Positions 52,392-60,105 of a DNA stretch of 64,000 nt are shown piece by piece. The stretch comes from Lachnospiraceae bacterium (lineage in GTDB: Bacteria > Bacillota > Clostridia > Lachnospirales > Lachnospiraceae). The stretch is taken from assembly GCA_022791755.1 (NCBI GenBank), contig JAAVZR010000015.1, positions 1 through 64,000 of the forward strand, written 5' to 3'. The position numbers were made by a program, and so were the translations under genes. How positions within the stretch are numbered: the stretch's first letter is position 1; each line of letters opens with the position of its first letter. Below the pieces are notes generated by a model, which was not told the origin of the DNA, made no database searches, and worked only from the letters and a program-made list of their open reading frames with translations.

Positions 52392-54581
52392 CTAAACTAA
52401 GGTATCATTCCGCAGTGTTTCATTCAAATCACACTGCAAAAGACGCTTTCCGCCAATATAATAAGCAAGCGCAACGAACAATACAACCGCCGCCGCAAAT
52501 ATCAATACAGGCAGAATCGGAGCCTCCGACCAGAACACCATCGGGTCTAAATAACTTGCTGTTACGGCAAACTGCACAAACAGTACAGTAAGCGGTAATG
52601 TAATCAAAAGAGGTTTCCCTGCTATCACAAACGCTTCGATACAGAACATGTTACTCATTTCCTGCGGTGTCAAGCCAATGGACATATACCTCGCGAATTC
52701 ACGCTTCCTCTGTCGGAGAAAACCTAACGTATTTAAAAAAACATTTGCAATCCCGATAATGGCAAGCAATACACAGAAAGCGCCCAGAATTATTACCATG
52801 CCTTGTATTAAATTGTCATTAGATAACCGTTCCTGTACCCGGTTTTCACTTTCAACTTCATACTGCCCGGATACAAGCTGCACGATTTCCTGCTCCAGAC
52901 GGCTTAAATCCGCAAGGTTTGCCGTTCCGCTTGAAAAGATACGGATATAGCTGTCGGATTCCGTTTCACATACCTCCCTTAACGTTTCATTCCACATAGT
53001 AAGCGGGATAAAATGTACAAGGGTATAATTATCATATTCTTCCCTCAGCGCGGGAGCTGCCTGTGTATAAGATAAAACAGGAACTTCTACGGTTTCGTCG
53101 TTTTTATAAAATATTGTCGTCCGGTTGTCCTCCCTCACAAAAGGAACATATTCTTTATAGCGGAAATTGCTGTTTATACTATCCCAAATCTGATTTAATA
53201 CGATGGCGCCGTCAAGACTTGGCGTAATCCCAATCTGTAAGCAGAAATCTAAAAAGCTTGTGTCATCCAATACCACAACCGGCACAGCTACCCGAAACTG
53301 TCCATCTGCCTTCTTCGTTCCCGCAACCGGTTCAAGTCCGCCAAGTGATGACAGTTCATCACTCTGTAATCCTTCGGACAGGAATGTCATTGCTTCCGCC
53401 TTTTGATATACCGTGACATCTTGTATCCCGGAAACATTCTGCAATTCATCTGTCAAGCCAAAGTCTGGTATCTCTGTGTCCTTTAAAGTTATCATAATAT
53501 CCCACGCATCCTGATACCGTTCAAAATAAGTATATCTGGTACTGATATCTGCAAGGGTGGTAAAGCAAATCATAATAGAGAAACCCAGAAAAGACAACAG
53601 TAATGAAACAAAAGATATCCGTAATTGTTTCTTTTGGGCTTTTAATGCGTTTCCTGCAAGCTCTCCTTTCATGCCAAAAATATAAGATAACATCCGGGAA
53701 TGTTTCTTTTTCTTTAAGAATAAACCGCTTGTATTTCTGATTGCTTCAAGCGGCGTCATCCTGCTCAGTTTTCTTGCCGGAATCCACGCGGAAAAAATTA
53801 CGGTTAAGAACGAAATGAAAACAGTAACCACGAATATGGACGGATGATACTGAAAAACAGCTTCATGGCGTCCGGATACATCCACAGCAAAAAAATTGAC
53901 TGCTTTTATTACCCCATAGCTTATTAAAATTCCAAACATACTGCCAAGCAGCATTGGAAGTATGCTTAAAACCACGGCTTCCTGCAACAGACACGTTCTG
54001 ATTTGCCTTGGCGTGGCCCCAATACTTGAAAATATGCCAAACTGGTGGATTCTGGCATTCATTGATAATTCAAAGGAGCCTCGGATAATTAAGATTAGCG
54101 ATGCTGCCGCAATAATCAGTATCGCCGCATACAGCGCCAAAAGCATTGGCGGCGCCTCATCCTCCGGGTCGTGTACAAAAAAGCGGGACAAAAGCAGTGA
54201 GTTATATTGGATGGAATCTTCATTTAGTCCGAGCTGTGCTGCAATTAACGGCATATCACGATAAACAGTCCTGGCGTTCTTAAAATAAACGTCCACCACT
54301 GTTTCTTCTTTTTGTGAGAATTCCTCGCCTGCGACTGCTTTTTCTACATTCGCAAATTGGCATATCATAGACAAATCATCTGAATCCAATGTTTCACAGA
54401 CAATGCGTCCCTGCCAGCCGCCCTCCTCCAATATGATTTGTTCAATCTCATACACCCAAAAATTATAAGCGATGCTGCATAACAGCGACAAAAACATTGT
54501 AGCAACCAGAGCGGCCGCCATAATGGATATGCTGGATGCACGATTATTTTTAATATAGCTTCCGGAGTAGTCCTTCCACAT
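52392..54581 (-). CDS. FtsX/MacB-type ABC transporter permease
   Basis: The 729-residue permease begins with one membrane helix (about 19-42). It has two FtsX-like three-helix units, one near residues 150-280 (RIHQFGIFSSIGATPRQIRT) and one near 610-715 (RKREFARYMSIGLTPQEMSN), separated by a long extracytoplasmic region. It works with the ATPase encoded just upstream, probably in export of or resistance to a peptide or envelope-active agent. ATG 54581 has GGAGG 8 nt upstream; a GTG at 54590 is the alternative. Confidence 0.9.
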   Translation of the reverse strand: MWKDYSGSYIKNNRASSISIMAAALVATMFLSLLCSIAYNFWVYEIEQIILEEGGWQGRIVCETLDSDDLSMICQFANVEKAVAGEEFSQKEETVVDVYFKNARTVYRDMPLIAAQLGLNEDSIQYNSLLLSRFFVHDPEDEAPPMLLALYAAILIIAAASLILIIRGSFELSMNARIHQFGIFSSIGATPRQIRTCLLQEAVVLSILPMLLGSMFGILISYGVIKAVNFFAVDVSGRHEAVFQYHPSIFVVTVFISFLTVIFSAWIPARKLSRMTPLEAIRNTSGLFLKKKKHSRMLSYIFGMKGELAGNALKAQKKQLRISFVSLLLSFLGFSIMICFTTLADISTRYTYFERYQDAWDIMITLKDTEIPDFGLTDELQNVSGIQDVTVYQKAEAMTFLSEGLQSDELSSLGGLEPVAGTKKADGQFRVAVPVVVLDDTSFLDFCLQIGITPSLDGAIVLNQIWDSINSNFRYKEYVPFVREDNRTTIFYKNDETVEVPVLSYTQAAPALREEYDNYTLVHFIPLTMWNETLREVCETESDSYIRIFSSGTANLADLSRLEQEIVQLVSGQYEVESENRVQERLSNDNLIQGMVIILGAFCVLLAIIGIANVFLNTLGFLRQRKREFARYMSIGLTPQEMSNMFCIEAFVIAGKPLLITLPLTVLFVQFAVTASYLDPMVFWSEAPILPVLIFAAAVVLFVALAYYIGGKRLLQCDLNETLRNDTLV

Positions 54582-54586
54582 GCCGC

Positions 54587-55309
54587 TCACCTCCGCTTCT
54601 CCACAGGGATACCTCTATGCCTTTCGGCAATATCCGTGAAATGGTCGCTGACAATTTGCCCGTCTTCGATGGTCACAATTCGGTCAGCTTCCAGTGCAAT
54701 TTTTTCATCATGGGTAATAAGAAGTATCGTCTGCTTTAAATTTCGGTTTGACAGCTTTAAAAGGTCGATAATCTCTTTTGAATTTTTTTGGTCAAGTTTT
54801 CCTGTCGGTTCGTCGGCAAAAAGAATTGCAGGGCGGTAAATCAAAGACCTTGCGATTGCGACCCGCTGCTGCTGTCCTCCGGACAGCTGGCTTGGCAGGC
54901 TTTCCAGTTTGTCCTCTATTCCCAATGTCTTTACAATCGTTTTAAAGTATTCCAAATCCGGCTTCCTCTTGTCAAGCAGCACAGGCATGAGAATGTTTTT
55001 TTCTACTGTCAGAGTGGGAATCAGATTGTAAAACTGGTAAACCAATCCAACCTTTCTCCTTCTGAAAATTGCGGCCTCCGCAGCATTCAGTCCGCTAAGG
55101 TCAACACCGTCTATTGTCACCGTGCCCTTTGTCGGCTTATCCACGCTGCCCAGAATATGCAGGAGCGTCGACTTTCCGGAGCCGGACGCCCCAACAATCG
55201 CGACAAATTCACCTTTTTCAATAGACAGGCTGATTCCATTTAAGGCAGTGACTTGATTGCCGCCTTTTCCAAATACTTTTTCGATACCGTTACATCTTAG
55301 TATTTCCAT
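54587..55309 (-). CDS. ABC transporter ATP-binding protein (LolD/MacB type)
   Basis: The 240-residue ATPase has Walker A GASGSGKSTLLH, the signature LSGGQQQRVAIARSL, Walker B ILFADEPTGKLDQKNS, and the H-loop LLITHD. This is the class that partners FtsX-like permeases, and the permease follows directly (overlapping GTG/stop region). The ribosome-binding site is GGGAGG. The upstream region holds a -10 box with direct repeats that fit control by the two-component system next door. Confidence 0.93.
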   Translation of the reverse strand: MEILRCNGIEKVFGKGGNQVTALNGISLSIEKGEFVAIVGASGSGKSTLLHILGSVDKPTKGTVTIDGVDLSGLNAAEAAIFRRRKVGLVYQFYNLIPTLTVEKNILMPVLLDKRKPDLEYFKTIVKTLGIEDKLESLPSQLSGGQQQRVAIARSLIYRPAILFADEPTGKLDQKNSKEIIDLLKLSNRNLKQTILLITHDEKIALEADRIVTIEDGQIVSDHFTDIAERHRGIPVEKRR

Positions 55310-55338
55310 ATTGTCAAATCCTCCCGTTTGTTATTTTC

Positions 55339-55352
55339 TATATCTTGATATA
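55339..55352. promoter_or_regulatory. Perfect palindrome ahead of the ABC ATPase gene
   Basis: TATATC-TT-GATATA, 30 nt upstream of the ATPase start, in the untranslated leader. It might be an operator; nothing else supports this. Confidence 0.3.
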
Positions 55353-55389
55353 AAGCTTTCTATTATTTGAGAGTCATCAAAGTATTTTT

Positions 55390-55421
55390 ATTATAACAAA
55401 TGAAAGTGACATCTAAGTGAC
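55390..55421 (-). promoter_or_regulatory. Activator-type promoter with direct repeats for the ABC operon
   Basis: On the minus strand a TATAAT (55390-55395) follows two direct repeats GTCACTT (55415-55421 and 55404-55410) with an 11-nt period. They overlap the poor -35 region (ACTTAG). This is the arrangement of OmpR-family activated promoters. The likely activator is the regulator encoded at 56687-57358. Confidence 0.6.
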
Positions 55422-55463
55422 TGCGTTTCAGGCATACCATACTTTATAGGCTTTACTCTATTT

Positions 55464-56690
55464 TCATGAGGTATAGAAACGAATCTCAAAGCAAGCTCCG
55501 CCATACGGAAGATTGAATGCACGGATGATCCCGTTCTGCATTTCTATGATTGCTTTTGAAAGGGAAAGTCCTATCCCAATACCAGTATTTTTTGCTTTTT
55601 CCCCGCGATAGAATCGCTCAAAAAGATGCGGCAAGTCCTCTTTTGCAAACCCCTCCCCCTCGTCCCATATCCGAATCTGCACGTAAAGCGGATTTTTCTC
55701 ATAGGAACAATGGACAGCTGTGTCTGTTCCTGTTGCCTCCATACAGTTTTTCATCAAATTCATGACCGCTTCCATCGTCCAGTTTAAATCCACATGGATA
55801 TTCATCTCACCCATTTCCGGAATCTCAATCCGAACGCCCTTCTGCATGAACAATTCATATAAATTGTCCGATGCCAGAGAAAGGATGGTAAAAACATCTG
55901 TCGGTCTTCTGTCAAATGCAAGCGTTCCTGCATCAATGCGGGATAACAGCAATAACGCTTCTTCCAAATGCATAAGCCTGTTGATCTGCCGTTCCATATC
56001 CTTAATATTGGCGTGCATGTTACATGCCATAGAGGTATGCCGTTGTTGCGTTTCCACGGCACGGGCATCCCTTAAATGTTCTTTCGCCATCTGTAGAGTT
56101 AAGGAAATAGACGTAATCGGTGTTTTAAGCTGATGGGCAATATTAGAAAGATTTTCTGCAAAATTGTTTCGCGCTGTCAGGGCTTCCTCCCTTGTCTGAT
56201 AAAGTTCCGTTACCGTTTTATATATTTCATCCTGCAGTTTTGAAAATTCATCATCCGAAGATTCAAACACCAATCCCTGAACACCTGTATTTATTTTTTC
56301 CAGATATCCCGTCAATGCCTGGATACGGGCGTCCGATTTCCTATGCCAGTACCAGAAAGAGAACAGGAACAGTATGCCGCCCACCAAAAAACCTGAAACG
56401 GCAATCCAATGAACTGACATATCCGTAATCCCTAAATTTGATGGATCATAACCAAAATTTGATAATATATTTTGTCCTGTCATATGGAAATCATGGTTTT
56501 TCAATAATTCCAAAACAGCCTGTAGGGAATCCGGATTTTTTTCAATAATACTTTCACAAAATCCTCCCAATATTTGAAAACATACCTGACGATAGTAAAC
56601 GGAAAGAAGATATGTAATTGTCGTCGCTACAAGCAGGCTGACCGAGAGCACAAACAGAATTGTTATTTTCATATTTGAGTTTTTGCTCAT
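55464..56690 (-). CDS. Sensor histidine kinase of ABC-linked two-component system
   Basis: The 408-residue kinase has two membrane helices (about 8-28 and 92-112) enclosing a 60-residue outer loop. A HAMP-like linker follows, then the H box LSNIAHQLKTPITSISL, and ATPase boxes (MNLMKNCMEAT, WDEGEGFAKEDLP, GIGIGLSLSKAI). The regulator gene upstream overlaps it by 4 nt. Such systems beside FtsX-type transporters often sense antimicrobial peptides; this is context-based. Confidence 0.9.
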   Translation of the reverse strand: MSKNSNMKITILFVLSVSLLVATTITYLLSVYYRQVCFQILGGFCESIIEKNPDSLQAVLELLKNHDFHMTGQNILSNFGYDPSNLGITDMSVHWIAVSGFLVGGILFLFSFWYWHRKSDARIQALTGYLEKINTGVQGLVFESSDDEFSKLQDEIYKTVTELYQTREEALTARNNFAENLSNIAHQLKTPITSISLTLQMAKEHLRDARAVETQQRHTSMACNMHANIKDMERQINRLMHLEEALLLLSRIDAGTLAFDRRPTDVFTILSLASDNLYELFMQKGVRIEIPEMGEMNIHVDLNWTMEAVMNLMKNCMEATGTDTAVHCSYEKNPLYVQIRIWDEGEGFAKEDLPHLFERFYRGEKAKNTGIGIGLSLSKAIIEMQNGIIRAFNLPYGGACFEIRFYTS

Positions 56691-57358
56691 ATCTCATCCT
56701 CCATGCGGTAGCCAAAGCTCCGTATTGTTTTTAAGCAGGACGGATGACGAAGTTTTTCCCTAAGCCGTTTCATTGTCACGGTCAACGTATTGTCGTTGAC
56801 ATAATTCCCGTTATTATCCCAAATTTGAGTCAGCAGCCGTTCTCTTGTGACGGTTTTCCCTTTATTTTCCATCAAAAGCTGCAAAAGCTGGTACTCTGCC
56901 TGACTGACAGTAATTTCTTCTTCATCACAATATACTGCCATCTTGCTTTTATCCATTAAAACAGAACCGCAGGAAAGATACCGGCTCTGCACATTCCCTG
57001 CTCTGCGCAGCAGTGCGTGGATGCGGGAATACAGAACTTCTAATTCAAAGGGTTTTGTTACATAATCGTCCGCCCCATATTCAAAGCCAGAAATAATATC
57101 ACGAGTATCATCCCGGACAGTCAGAAAAATAACCGGAAGCTCTCTCCATTTTGAGCGCATCCATCTGCAAAAGCTGTTTCCCTCGCCGTCTGGCATATTC
57201 CAGTCAATCAGAGCAATGTTCGGAATATGGTGTTCCAATGCCTTCTTTCCGCTTTCCAACGTCCCAAATATAGAAACGGCATACCCTTTCCGGCTCAGAT
57301 ATTCTTTTACAGTCATTGCAATATTTTTATCATCCTCAATATAATAGATTTCCATCAT
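56687..57358 (-). CDS. OmpR-family response regulator of ABC-linked system
   Basis: The 223-residue regulator has the receiver motifs IYYIEDDKNIA, the phospho-Asp in ALIDWNMPDGEG and Lys in DDYVTKPFE, and a winged-helix domain ending KTIRSFGYRMED. ATG 57358 or 57355 follows GGGGGG. A frame extending upstream to 57553 only reads through a decayed HTH gene. It should activate the ABC operon. Confidence 0.92.
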   Translation of the reverse strand: MMEIYYIEDDKNIAMTVKEYLSRKGYAVSIFGTLESGKKALEHHIPNIALIDWNMPDGEGNSFCRWMRSKWRELPVIFLTVRDDTRDIISGFEYGADDYVTKPFELEVLYSRIHALLRRAGNVQSRYLSCGSVLMDKSKMAVYCDEEEITVSQAEYQLLQLLMENKGKTVTRERLLTQIWDNNGNYVNDNTLTVTMKRLREKLRHPSCLKTIRSFGYRMEDEI

Positions 57359-57531
57359 TTTTCTGCCCCCCTGTGATTTTTCGACGCAGATCCGCTGGCT
57401 TTTCCGTATCCTGTGTGATCCAGTCATACACGGGTTAAGCGGATAATACCCTCCATACGGTTTGCCTTGCATTGTTTCCGGACTTGCCGTTCGGATATCC
57501 TCCATAATTTTGCAGTTTCCTGCACTGTCAT
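57336..57531 (-). pseudogene. Frameshifted small HTH (excisionase-like) gene
   Basis: From ATG 57531 the frame reads TVQETAKLWRISERQVRKQC then KANRMEGIIRL, a small MerR/excisionase-like HTH common on mobile elements of Clostridia, and hits TGA at 57424-57426. The expected continuation (WITQDTEKPADLRRKI) is present in the next reading frame and ends at 57336, overlapping the regulator gene. A single-nucleotide frameshift therefore explains the break, unless the reading is rescued. It suggests the two-component/ABC module arrived with a mobile element. Confidence 0.65.
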
Positions 57532-58012
57532 GTAATCGAATATATGCTGCCATCCAAAATCAACTAAAAGTATTCTTCATTATAGTCGGTTAAACGGACG
57601 AAATCAAGCTTATATGTTTTTTATGTCCACATAAAAAACAGCAAGGCTTGCGCTTTGCTGTTTTCTGCTTACTATCCCCGCCGCTGTTTTCATATACGAA
57701 AAGCAGCAAGGTTTTTTCTTATATTTCTGATGTTATTGAAGTGTTTTATTGCACGGGTGATGTTAAAAATGTTGCCAAATCGCGGCCTGTACTTAACTAA
57801 ATTTGCTTGCAGTCCGCATAAGTATCAGCTTTTTAAAACCCGTTTCATCACTCAAATTCTTCTCACAAGAATGTAATCTGCCTTATTTCCCATATTCTAC
57901 CTATGTGTATTTTGGCTATTTTTGTTTTTATTCGCCATTATTCCGCTTTTCTAAATTTTTTGTACTCAAAATGCACTCACATATTAGCACATTGTACATC
58001 GTTTGCCACCTT
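57532..58012. other. AT-rich intergenic region with a terminator-like hairpin
   Basis: Nearly 500 bases without a convincing gene. A perfect 10-bp stem AAAACAGCAA / TTGCTGTTTT (57635-57644 with 57655-57664) flanked by A and T runs can terminate transcription in both directions. A second, related GCAGCAAGG sequence lies near 57705. The rest is AT-rich and I see nothing in it. Confidence 0.5.
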
Positions 58013-58279
58013 CTACTCGTAATGTCCCCTGCATGAGATAATTACTACAGTCTCTCGCTCCACCGCATAGACAATCCTGTGTTCGTCATTGATACGGCGG
58101 CTCCAAAATCCGCTCAAATTATCTTTCAGCGGCTCCGGCTTGCCAATGCCCTCAAACGGATTTCGCCGCGTGTCTTTTATCAACATATTGATACGCTTCA
58201 GGACGGCTTTGTTGGTCTGTTGCCACTGGCAGTAGTCTTCCCATGCGTCAAAATCCCATTGTATCCGTTTTATCTGCAT
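58013..58279 (-). CDS. yoeB: YoeB-family toxin (ribosome-dependent mRNA interferase)
   Basis: An 88-residue RelE-superfamily toxin of the Txe/YoeB branch: FDAWEDYCQWQQTNKAVLKR, then GIGKPEPLKDNLSGFWSRRI and DEHRIVYAVE, ending CRGHYE with the conserved His-Tyr. It cleaves mRNA at the ribosome during stress. ATG 58279 has GGGGG upstream and lies 7 nt after the antitoxin stop. Confidence 0.9.
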   Translation of the reverse strand: MQIKRIQWDFDAWEDYCQWQQTNKAVLKRINMLIKDTRRNPFEGIGKPEPLKDNLSGFWSRRINDEHRIVYAVERETVVIISCRGHYE

Positions 58280-58286
58280 AAGCCCC

Positions 58287-58553
58287 CTATTCCTCAATCA
58301 GTTCATGTTCCGCCAGCTTCAGCCGCCCTGCCTTGTAGTCCTCCATTTTCTTTTCCAGATAGCGGATATTGCTTTCGCTGTAAAAGGGATCTGGGTCTGC
58401 GGTGATTTCAAAGGGGATTCTTCTTTCCTGCGCCACTTTGGTGCAGAAAATGGTGATTGCCGTGGTAAGGTTCATTCCCATTTTCCGGCAGATTTCTTCT
58501 ACGGATTCTTTCAGTTCTGCGTCCATACGGAAATTTACGCTTGTCTGTGCCAT
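58287..58553 (-). CDS. dinJ: RelB/DinJ-family antitoxin
   Basis: The 88-residue antitoxin has a ribbon-helix-helix start (SVNFRMDAELKESVEEICRK, then GMNLTTAITIFCTKVAQE) and an acidic toxin-binding tail. It binds its own promoter and neutralises the toxin encoded next. The ribosome-binding site is AAAGGAGGTG. The pairing of a DinJ/RelB antitoxin with a YoeB toxin, rather than YefM, is a hybrid arrangement also seen in other Firmicutes. Confidence 0.9.
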   Translation of the reverse strand: MAQTSVNFRMDAELKESVEEICRKMGMNLTTAITIFCTKVAQERRIPFEITADPDPFYSESNIRYLEKKMEDYKAGRLKLAEHELIEE

Positions 58554-58622
58554 AAGTTACACCTCCTTTACGTCAAGATGTGCCTTTTATCAGAAGCGAA
58601 ATGCGTGCTTTTGATATGTTAT

Positions 58623-58650
58623 ATTATATCGTATTTTGGATATTTGTAAA
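58623..58650 (-). promoter_or_regulatory. Promoter of the toxin-antitoxin operon
   Basis: Minus strand TTTACA (58645-58650), 16-bp spacer, TATAAT (58623-58628). An imperfect GATAT / ATATC palindrome around the -10 could be the antitoxin operator. Confidence 0.6.
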
Positions 58651-58894
58651 GCTATTTCTTTATATTTTTATATATTTACTTTACATTTTTCCCTTTTTTT
58701 ACAATTTACTCTTTTCTCACCCGTCTTTTTCTTCTTCGACCACACACTTATCCAATTGCTTTTTAGGTTTTATCACTAAATTGTCATTCTTCATATTGCA
58801 CCTCCGTTCAACCTTTTTTTATGCCTGAAATTTAGTGCTATACATGTTGTTCCTGGTCTCTGTAGTTGTCATAGTTTACTCCTTTCTTCCATTT

Positions 58895-59062
58895 TTATTA
58901 TTCATAAAAAAACTTACACAGCAGGAGTTTGCCGAATTGGTAAATATTCCGCAGCCCTCTATATCCGCATATGAAAATGACCGTAATTCTCCCAATATGG
59001 ATGTACTGATAAATATTTTGCTAGTATCACTATTTACGGAAATGATTTCAAGTATCCACTAA
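58895..59062 (+). pseudogene. XRE-type HTH fragment
   Basis: A short stretch encodes KKLTQQEFAELVNIPQPSIS and AYENDRNSPNMDVLINI, a clear Cro/CI-type HTH. What precedes it in frame is hydrophobic noise, and what follows leaves the family pattern within a few codons before the stop. There is no ribosome-binding site. It is a remnant of a phage or mobile-element repressor. Confidence 0.55.
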
Positions 59063-59176
59063 ACAATGAATTATGTAGCATGATACGATGTGTGCGTGAT
59101 GACTTATTCTAACTTAAAATAAGACAATTCCCATTTCCGATTTATGTTTCCAGAGCATACAGGCAGAAGATGGCCA

Positions 59177-59965
59177 TCATTGCGAAAATATGCTATTTAA
59201 TTGAGCATCTATCTTTTTCTTCAGTAGGATATCATCACAGGAAAAGACAAGCAACGGACTGTGATAGGTATTAACGCTTAGTGCATAATGCTCGTTATAA
59301 CTAATATAATTAAGATTATCACTAAACCATGCTTCCTTTTCGTGAAAATCAAGGAACCTTACTACAAGCCACCTCACAAATTCCATCTTTTCTTCTGCCG
59401 TTCCACCACAAACCGAACATGGAAATGAATATTTTTTCAATAATGCATCACACGAATTGATAGATGTTCCAACAGACAACTTATGCTTAAATTTTTCTTG
59501 ATAAATGTTAAATGCTTTCTGAAATAAGTATTTTTCAAAACTCCCGGCAAAGTAATGGTTCTTCCAGTCTGTGACTATAGGATTGTCTTCCTGCTTTCCT
59601 ATCCTCAAAAAACAATGTGCTTCTGTCCAATGGTAAGAAAACAGAAGAAGCCCCTGCTGCAAATATTCTATCGCATCAAAATCTTCATCACAAAACAGCT
59701 CAAGAATGGTATGGATGTTCGGCTCCATATAACCATCCCATTCTCTTTCAAGCAAACCTCCATCACTTTCTCCCATTGCCTTTAGGTAGTCAAGGTATAC
59801 TTTTGGAATACGGTAACCGTACTCGGCACAGATGTTTTCTAATTGCTGAATTTGTTCGTTTGACGCAGATATGCATTCACTGCTCCATGATCTATCAAAA
59901 TTTGAGATTGTTCTGAATAGCCGTTCCATAGCAGACTCCGGCGTCCCTTGATAAAATTGTACCAT
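59177..59965 (-). CDS. SMI1/KNR4 (SUKH) family protein
   Basis: The 262-residue protein has a SUKH-like core: ISASNEQIQQLENICAEYG, then IPKVYLDYLKAMGESDGG and the later YLQQGLLLFSYHWTEAHCFL. SUKH proteins are often immunity proteins against secreted nucleases or other toxins. No matching toxin gene is next to it, so here it may be an orphan immunity gene. ATG 59965 has AGGAAGG upstream. AT-rich, as is the rest of the island. Confidence 0.75.
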   Translation of the reverse strand: MVQFYQGTPESAMERLFRTISNFDRSWSSECISASNEQIQQLENICAEYGYRIPKVYLDYLKAMGESDGGLLEREWDGYMEPNIHTILELFCDEDFDAIEYLQQGLLLFSYHWTEAHCFLRIGKQEDNPIVTDWKNHYFAGSFEKYLFQKAFNIYQEKFKHKLSVGTSINSCDALLKKYSFPCSVCGGTAEEKMEFVRWLVVRFLDFHEKEAWFSDNLNYISYNEHYALSVNTYHSPLLVFSCDDILLKKKIDAQLNSIFSQ

Positions 59966-60052
59966 TGGAACCACCTTCCTTTACTTTTCGAACACACAAT
60001 GCCGAATTGGGATTAAGATAATGAATTTGTACTCAAAAAACACTCAATCCCT

Positions 60053-60096
60053 ATAAAACAGTCCCGGAAAGCCAGCAACCATGCGGCTTTCCGGGG
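60053..60096 (-). terminator. guaA terminator
   Basis: An 11-bp stem, CCCGGAAAGCC / GGCTTTCCGGG (60063-60073 with 60085-60095), followed on the minus strand by ACTGTTTTAT. It lies 10 nt past the guaA stop. Confidence 0.8.
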
Positions 60097-60105
60097 TTTC
60101 CCTGT

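Noticed and set aside
56687-57553. Response regulator with an extra 65-residue N-terminal domain
   Set aside because: The extension is the out-of-frame reading of a decayed HTH gene; the receiver domain starts at 57358.
59063-59176. Continuation of the XRE repressor gene
   Set aside because: No frame continues the family pattern beyond 59062.
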